This document shows positions 58,536 through 64,000 of a stretch of 64,000 bases of DNA, one piece after another; position 1 is the first letter of the stretch; each line of letters starts with the position of its first letter. The stretch spans positions 124,001-188,000 of the forward strand of contig JAWZYV010000125.1 of the NCBI GenBank assembly GCA_038373885.1, written 5' to 3'. A program made the translations under genes and the position numbers. The DNA is from Cheiracanthium punctorium (taxonomy: Eukaryota > Arthropoda > Arachnida > Araneae > Cheiracanthiidae). The notes under the pieces were generated by a model. The model was not told where the DNA came from. It searched no databases and worked only from the letters and a program-made list of their open reading frames with translations.

Positions 58536-59484
58536 ATCCTGTAGTGGACCACTTTAGGATATTTCCTCAATTATCGCCTTAACTTTAGAGAAGTTTTGTT
58601 AATCTATATTTTATATGATTTTTGATGATATTTATGTTATATCCATATTTTTTTATGATTGTATCTAAAGTAACAACCGTCTAAAATATGAAAATAACTG
58701 TGATATAATTTTTTTTAATTAAAACTTAGGTCACTTCTATGCACCAGAAGTGGGCATAGCATAGTAAAATTTTGATGTACCAGTAGTGGGCATGCCAAAA
58801 TTTGGCCAACTAGATTTTTCAAATAGCTAAGGATAACAGAATGAAGTCGTTACATATTGTAATAATAATAATAATACATCAATATCTACACTATAAAAAG
58901 TACGCCAAAAATGGCAGATAAAATGTTTTATTTATAGATTCCAGTTACATGATATTTTTACAATTTTTTTCTAACACCCAATTTTTTTATTAAAGGTAAA
59001 TGTTAATTCTCTATACTTCAAATAAGTTCTGGTTTGGGTATTATGAAGCATTGGAGCAAAAATGGTCCACTTCTGGAGCAAACCATTAGTAAACCATTGG
59101 TCTAAAAGTGAACCACCTATCACTCTACATAAATTATTATTATTATTATTATTTCGTTCAATGATAGTTTATAATACATTCAGTATATAATCAAATATTA
59201 TCAATAATAATTTATTTAAAAAAACAGAATATGTGCTAAAAAAGATTTGAATAAAGACTTGTTCCTTAAAAAAATCGCTATGAATAGGCTTAGAATTCTT
59301 CTCTAAGTGATCAACTTCAGTAACAAACTTTCTTATACCTAACTAAACATAAAATGAAGTCTGAAACTTTGATATTTAGTTGATAAGGGTTTCAGCTAAT
59401 TTGAGGTTGATCTCTTATCTCAATGGATAGTAGGAATTTCTCATTTTTCAACTTAAAATTTCAAATGGCCCACTACTGGAGCAC
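58536..59484. mobile_element. MITE-like element with iterated CCAGTAGTGGGCCA motif
   Basis: A CCTGTAGTGGACCACTT string at about 58539 and the inverse of CCAGTAGTGGGCCATTT at about 59464 bound a 950-bp segment. Between them the motif recurs: CCAGAAGTGGGCATAG (58743), CCAGTAGTGGGCATGCC (58780), and an inverted TGGTCCACTTCTGGAGC (59064). No coding frame. The design, end motif iterated inside an element of about 950 bp, is like family A although the sequence differs. Confidence 0.5.
59130..59155. repeat. (ATT)n microsatellite
   Basis: About seven ATT units; a shorter (AAT)n run is near 58860. Confidence 0.8.
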
Positions 59485-59823
59485 TTATCTTATGCGATAA
59501 TTTCTCTTAAAGTTCGTAATATCACTGGTGAAGGATCTATCGACAATTAAATGTAATTTTTTTTTCTTTTCAATACATGATGTCCAATTTCTCACTGTTA
59601 GATATTGCAGTGTTGCGAAAGTTTTAAAACATGTGTTGCTCTTAAGTTTATATTATGTTTATTTCCCTATTAGTAGAGTCTCTAAATCACACATAAAATT
59701 ATTTTAATTTTGATGCATCCCATTGAAAAAAAAAAAAAAAAACAAATAACATATCGCCCACTTATCAATCTGGCCAGAAAACCACTTAATAATTCACTTC
59801 AAACTTTAGTCATAGCTGCACAA

Positions 59824-60010
59824 AGCTCTGGTGGCTGAATGGATAACGCGCTCGGCTACTAATCGGAAGGTCCCGGGTTCTATTCTAGCCACGGACACTC
59901 GATGGAAACAGATTAAAATAACTTAAAATTACAGCATAAAGGGGGAAAATGCGCGGAAAAATAAAGTACGTGGGGCGTGTTCGCCAGCGGGCGCCCCGTG
60001 TATTTAGAAA
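59824..60010 (+). repeat. tRNA-derived SINE, Arg-type head
   Basis: The first 74 bases look like a tRNA. A-box TGGCTGAATGG (59832-59842) fits TRGYNNANNNG, and a B-box-like GGGTTCTATTCTAG lies near 59876. The anticodon arm aligns best with arginine tRNA (UCU), but the loop reads CTACTAA (anticodon ACT) with an imperfect stem. The T stem is mostly unpaired, so it is not a working tRNA. The body ends in a G+C-rich inverted repeat (GGGGCG at 59972 and CGCCCC at 59992). Confidence 0.65.
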
Positions 60011-60032
60011 AAAATTTTTTGGAAAAATTTTT

Positions 60033-60201
60033 AAGCTTGAAATTAAGCTTGAAATGCCAAGTTTGATTCAAGCTTGAAATGTCAAGCTTAATGCAAGCTG
60101 AGCAAGTGTAAACTAGAACACTTGATTCAAGCTTGCATCAAGCTTACACGACTGGAATTTTCAAGCTTAATTCAAGCTTATTAACTTGATAAATCAAGCT
60201 T
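60033..60201. repeat. cluster of nine AAGCTT palindromes
   Basis: AAGCTT starts at 60033, 60045, 60070, 60084, 60129, 60140, 60163, 60174 and 60196, usually within CAAGCTTGA or TTCAAGCTTAA. Several near-misses (AAGTTTGA, AAGCTGAG) lie between and after. Spacing is irregular (11 to 45 bp), so it is not a simple tandem repeat. Confidence 0.9.
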
Positions 60202-60414
60202 GCTGCAAGTTTGATGCAAGTTTGCTGTGCTGTCTGGGTACATATCGACACACATTTCGCAGACAAGACAGTTGTGCTGGAAAGTGTTTTATCATGGATG
60301 GATAGAGACAATCTTACTCCTTGAAGAATCAAAATAATTTTATAGCATTGATAAAATATTTCATCTTGTGTTGAATCAACAATTATTCTTTATACAAGAA
60401 AGTATTTTATTGAT

Positions 60415-60680
60415 CCAACAAAACTATTCGGTTAAAAACACTGCTGTCAGCGAAATTTTAGTGGATTCAAAATAAATGATATTGAATTCAACCAAACTAT
60501 TCGGTTAAAGCAGAGCCAAATAATTTTTATCGAATTTAAAAAAAGAGAGAGAATGTTGTTGAATTCAACCAAACTATTCGGTTAAAGCAGAGCCAAACAA
60601 TTTCTATTGAGTAAAAAAAAAAGAGAAAATGCTGCTGAATTCAACACAAAATTCTATTTAAATTGAATAAACTCAAATTT
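60415..60680 (+). repeat. tandem repeat, 73-77 bp period
   Basis: AAACTATTCGGTTAAA occurs at 60421, 60494 and 60571. The latter two lie in units with TTGAATTCAACCAAACTA and GCAGAGCCAAA. A fourth, decayed unit (GAATTCAACACAAAATTC) lies near 60639. The repeated TTGAATTCAA word is itself palindromic. The segment just after ends with CTCTTTTTCCCGTGCAC near 60780. Confidence 0.85.
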
Positions 60681-60823
60681 TGTTGAATCAAAAAAATTTT
60701 CATTGAGTTGACCAAAACCATTAGGTTTAAATATCACCTTTTTATTGGACTTTTAAAAAAAGGGTTCGATTCAGCAAATCCTCTTTTTCCCGTGCACTTT
60801 TCTGTTTAATACACGCCTTTCCA

Positions 60824-61039
60824 TGAATTATTTCCAATAAATTTTAAATAATCAATCACTACTTCAACTGCGTCGTCTTTCCAGTAGCGTGCCAAAACTA
60901 ACAATGCGTTTCCATTAGCAGTGAACGGTGATCGAAGCTCGCGACAGTCCACGGAAATTACACGAGCAGAAACACACATAATGAATAAATAGGGTATAAG
61001 CCTCGTGGGGATATTAACTGCTTCCGTATATCTCGTCAA
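60824..61039 (-). CDS. candidate coding fragment, ankyrin-like
   Basis: A minus-strand frame in a patch distinctly richer in G+C than its flanks. The segment RSPFTANGNALLVLARYWKD then DAVEVVIDYL resembles one ankyrin repeat (consensus xGNTPLHLAARxGHxEVVxLLL). The frame opens at a TTG; its first ATG precedes CVSARVISVDC. It ends at TAA (about 60821-60823). I see no strong splice acceptor or donor, so it may be a last exon, a retroposed fragment or a transposon-encoded piece. Family assignment from one repeat is weak. Confidence 0.3.
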
Positions 61040-62318
61040 TAGTTACTGCTTTTTTTTTTTCTCAATGTCATGTCAATTAAAATAATAGCGCTGTAAAACA
61101 GCACATTGAGATTCTGTCAGTGAAGTGATGTTGACACTTACTCATTGAGTTAGTTCTATTGTCATTAACTAGCTGTTAAGAACTGAAGTTCCTGCTCATT
61201 TCATAATGCATTGAAGAGTTTATTTTGAAACTGTTAATTTTTCCCTGATTTATGACAGAGTTTCATGTAATCTTTATTTTCTGGTCGATCAAGTGGTTAG
61301 GATGAACTTTAAATTATACGCAAATGAGGATCATTTATATAGCTCTTTAAGAATTAAACATACTCTTTAAGCTAACGTAATAGTTATCTGTTAAATTACC
61401 AAGCATTTTCTTACCTTGAAATACCCATAATTCAATTACTTGCCGGTATAATCAGCACACTTAGCTATTACATATCTAAAACTGTATTTGCAGTTCAAAG
61501 TATATATTTTTTAAACACTTCGATTATAAAACTCTTTCTAACTAATGATGCATCCTTAAACTGATTTATCTATATTATTTGCAAATTTAAAACTACAAAG
61601 GAAAGTATGCAAATAAATATTCAAGAAATGCATGTTTTTAAAAGAACATATTTGTAGAACTACGTTATTGTACCATGAAAATATAAATACTACGGAAAAC
61701 AGGGGACGTGGTACGATTAACAAAAGTCACCTTAGCAGTTTAACATTTTAAATTGCATCATAGTTGTGCTTTCAGCGTATTTCTCTAGGGTGAGTCAGTT
61801 TGACCCTTAGGGTGAGTCTAGGGGTTTTATCAGTATTACATGTGAAAAATCACTTTTACTCAGTTCAAATTTAACCCATGGTGGAGCTAAATATGCTAAA
61901 TACAAGTAGAGCGGAGTTTCCACTCAAGCAGCTATTGTCGTGTCTGATTTTTTTTTTTTTCATCATGAGGTTCATCATTGTCATATTAAGAAATAGTTTT
62001 TTACAGAGATCTTCTGATGAATTATTTTTTTAAATAAATGTATGGATCAAATTAATTAATGTTTGCCTATAGAGATCAAAAGTACCATTGCACCTGATTC
62101 TAAAAATTTTTAACTAACCAAATTGCTGTGACTATATCATATGTAAAGGAAAACTTATGTTGTGTCCGCAGTTGCTTTATAAGACATATTAGGGTGATTA
62201 AGAACATAAGTGAATGCATCGCGGGAGTTTTTGGAATCCAGACTTATGAAACAAAACTACCTTTATCATTATGATAAAATATCGTCGGAAACCTCAGAGT
62301 AATCAATGAAATACAATC
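61040..62318. other. AT-rich non-coding stretch
   Basis: No gene or element recognised. A short direct repeat of a GGGTGAGTC string lies at about 61789 and 61811. Confidence 0.6.
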
Positions 62319-62326
62319 GTCTAGGA

Positions 62327-62524
62327 CAGGTATGGGCAACCTTTGTAAAGTTGCGGGCCAAACTTTAGGATGTTATCGAAGTCGCGGGCCGTATAATTGG
62401 GATTTATATGGGATTTTGAGTGGTTTATATGGGTTTTATGCAGGGCTTTGATATGTTCCTCGGGACGGATCAGAAACCTTGGCGAGCCACATCTGTCCCG
62501 CTATCCAGCGGTTGCCCATATGTG
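62327..62524 (+). mobile_element. 198-bp hAT-type MITE with 8-bp target duplication
   Basis: Flanked by an exact 8-bp duplication GTCTAGGA (62319-62326 and 62525-62532). The ends are inverted: CAGGTATGGGCAACC on the left and GGTTGCCCATATGTG on the right (13 of 15 matching). Internal GCGGGCC words are typical of the widespread hAT MITEs with GGGCAACC ends. No transposase, so mobilised in trans. The 83-codon frame at 62397-62648 runs across it and is not a gene. Confidence 0.9.
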
Positions 62525-62686
62525 GTCTAGGACATTGGGAATTTATTATTATTTTTATATTTTGTCACATTGTTTGTATTTTTATATTTTGTTTGTGATG
62601 CACGCTTTCCCTTTGTTCTGTTATTCAAATTTGAGCCAACATATCTAAAAATTCAAATATATACACTAAACACTCTGAGAAGCTGG

Positions 62687-62690
<4 letters not shown>

Positions 62691-62727
<37 letters not shown>
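62691..62727 (+). repeat. poly-T tract (37)
   Basis: The longest homopolymer in the window; poly-A on the minus strand, with no recognisable retroposed body beside it. Confidence 0.9.
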
Positions 62728-62729
<2 letters not shown>

Positions 62730-62730
<1 letters not shown>

Positions 62731-64000
62731 AATGCAGAGTTTCGTTTAGAGAAATAAATATTCTAGGTACGCATCTTTCCGTTTCTAAATTCAATTTAAA
62801 TTCAGATGACAGCAGGCTATATCTCAGAATTCAATTTATTATCGTTGGGAAACAGTAATACAACATGCTGCTCCGAAAAACATTTATTTCAATACAAATG
62901 TCAAGATAATTTATTCGTAGTCAAACAAAAGCACTCAATGCAATTTTAAAATATTTATGCCTATCTAAGACTGTGATACAGAGATAAACAAATTCGTTGA
63001 ATATTTCGTTTTTCTTTACCGTAAAACTAGTTGGTAGGTACAGGAGAAGCTCTGGAATTCAAAACTGTTCAATCTGTTTGAAATTTTTATCTTGAAATGT
63101 TTTAGAAGCTAATTAAAGTGACATAAAAAAAGGAAATCAAATAGTGTTATCAGTAGGGTAAAGATGGGTAGGTTGTGATATTTTTTAGCAATATACATCC
63201 ATAAATGTTGTCTGAAACAGATAGTATCCATTCAACAGAATTGAAGTATTTTATTAGTATCAGACCGCGAAGCTGTGATTGCAAAGGTAGGCGATATGTT
63301 AATCTAGTATTTACTTATGTAAAAAAGTTCATTTTCATTTTCAGCATTTTTTGGGTGATATATAATGCTTTCAGAACACGAACGAATATTTTTTACTTTG
63401 ATATTTAGTAAATCTTAGATTGTTTTCTACGAACACATACAGTGTTTCTTAAGGTTTTTTAATGAGACTAAACCAATTTGTGTAATGGGAGTTGATTGTC
63501 ACAAGCTGCAGTGGTAAGTTGCTACTGTGTGACTTCCTACCTAAGGCGATATACCAAGCAACAGAAAACATTTTTATTGAAACAAATGCAAGACTATTTC
63601 AGGAAATAAGCTAAATAAAGAGTATTTTATATTTGCAGAGTAATAACTTATCAATGATAATAAATTTTTGTACAAATTAGAACATGTAATGTCTTGAATA
63701 TAATGAAGCACGGTTTAAACAGTAACATAGTTTCACCTTATGGATAACTATTAGTCAACTTCCTATATTCCTGAAAATCGCCTAATTTAAAAAAAAGTTA
63801 CCCAGAACAAAACTGCTTTGTGCTGTTGTCAAGTGCAATCATCACGTTTCAGATTTTTTTATTTTCTTTTGCGACAGTCATTTTAAAGACTATTAAAAAA
63901 TCTAACAAGCTTTTTTTTTATATAGCTTTTTCCTAAGTAGAGTTTTATGGGCCTATATAAATCTTTATTATCTTACTGATGGCCAGATAAGAAAACTTAA
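62730..64000. other. AT-rich end of window
   Basis: It contains the second copy (63153-63229) of the short dispersed repeat described at 6067. No gene is seen; the frame 63205-63408 overlaps that repeat. Confidence 0.55.

Noticed and set aside
59824..59897. A possible tRNA gene.
   Set aside because: The A box is good and the B box partial, but the T stem does not pair and the acceptor ends do not match. A SINE body follows, so it is a SINE head.

Overview
The window looks like gene-poor, intergenic or intronic DNA from a large eukaryotic genome. It is strongly A+T-rich (about two thirds by eye), carries long homopolymer and TA tracts, and is packed with decayed transposable elements. I found no complete host protein gene, no rRNA, no functional tRNA and no CRISPR array. 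The mix of jockey-like and R1-like LINE remnants, tRNA-derived SINEs, TA- and TTAA-associated MITEs and hAT-type MITEs fits an arthropod. My best guess is a spider, but that rests on general recall of such genomes and is weak.

Layout. 1-9690: mostly unique AT-rich DNA with a possible SINE (about 1750-2050) and fragments of an interspersed family I call B (2940-4310, 8690-8945). 9690-13060: two related elements in opposite orientation flank a small jockey-like LINE piece in which the C-terminal zinc-knuckle part (minus) and the RNase H part (plus) are inverted relative to each other. 13170-18000: a dense cluster of MITE-like DNA elements (family C, two copies of family A, and one element with about 155-bp terminal inverted repeats). 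19000-28700: family B copies, a 240-bp foldback element, a minus-strand family C copy, a pair of TTAA/CCCTTT-ended repeats and a hAT-like MITE. 31300-32540: a cluster of SINEs. 32540-44890: long AT-rich stretches with little recognisable content. 44897-46683: the most complete family B copy, 1.79 kb, with terminal inverted repeats, a perfect 30-nt palindrome and a three-copy palindromic tandem array. 47443-48540: family C inside a recent 453-bp tandem duplication. 51104-54029: a G+C-rich, 5'-truncated R1-like LINE whose reverse transcriptase and RNase H catalytic residues are intact but whose C-terminus is broken by two frame changes. Its 3' tail carries seven iterations of a GGTGGTGCATGTAT-like motif. 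57432-60780: a third family A copy with a 20-bp hairpin, a further iterated-motif element, a tRNA-derived SINE, a cluster of nine AAGCTT sites and a 77-bp tandem repeat. 62327-62524: a 198-bp hAT MITE with an exact 8-bp target duplication.

How it works together. Nothing here forms an operon or pathway. The only machinery encoded is the LINE reverse transcriptase/RNase H; the other elements are non-autonomous and would have depended on enzymes encoded elsewhere. Four short open frames (near 26561, 41055, 57139 and 60824) are richer in G+C than their surroundings and could be exons of an unrecognised gene, but none is convincing from sequence alone.
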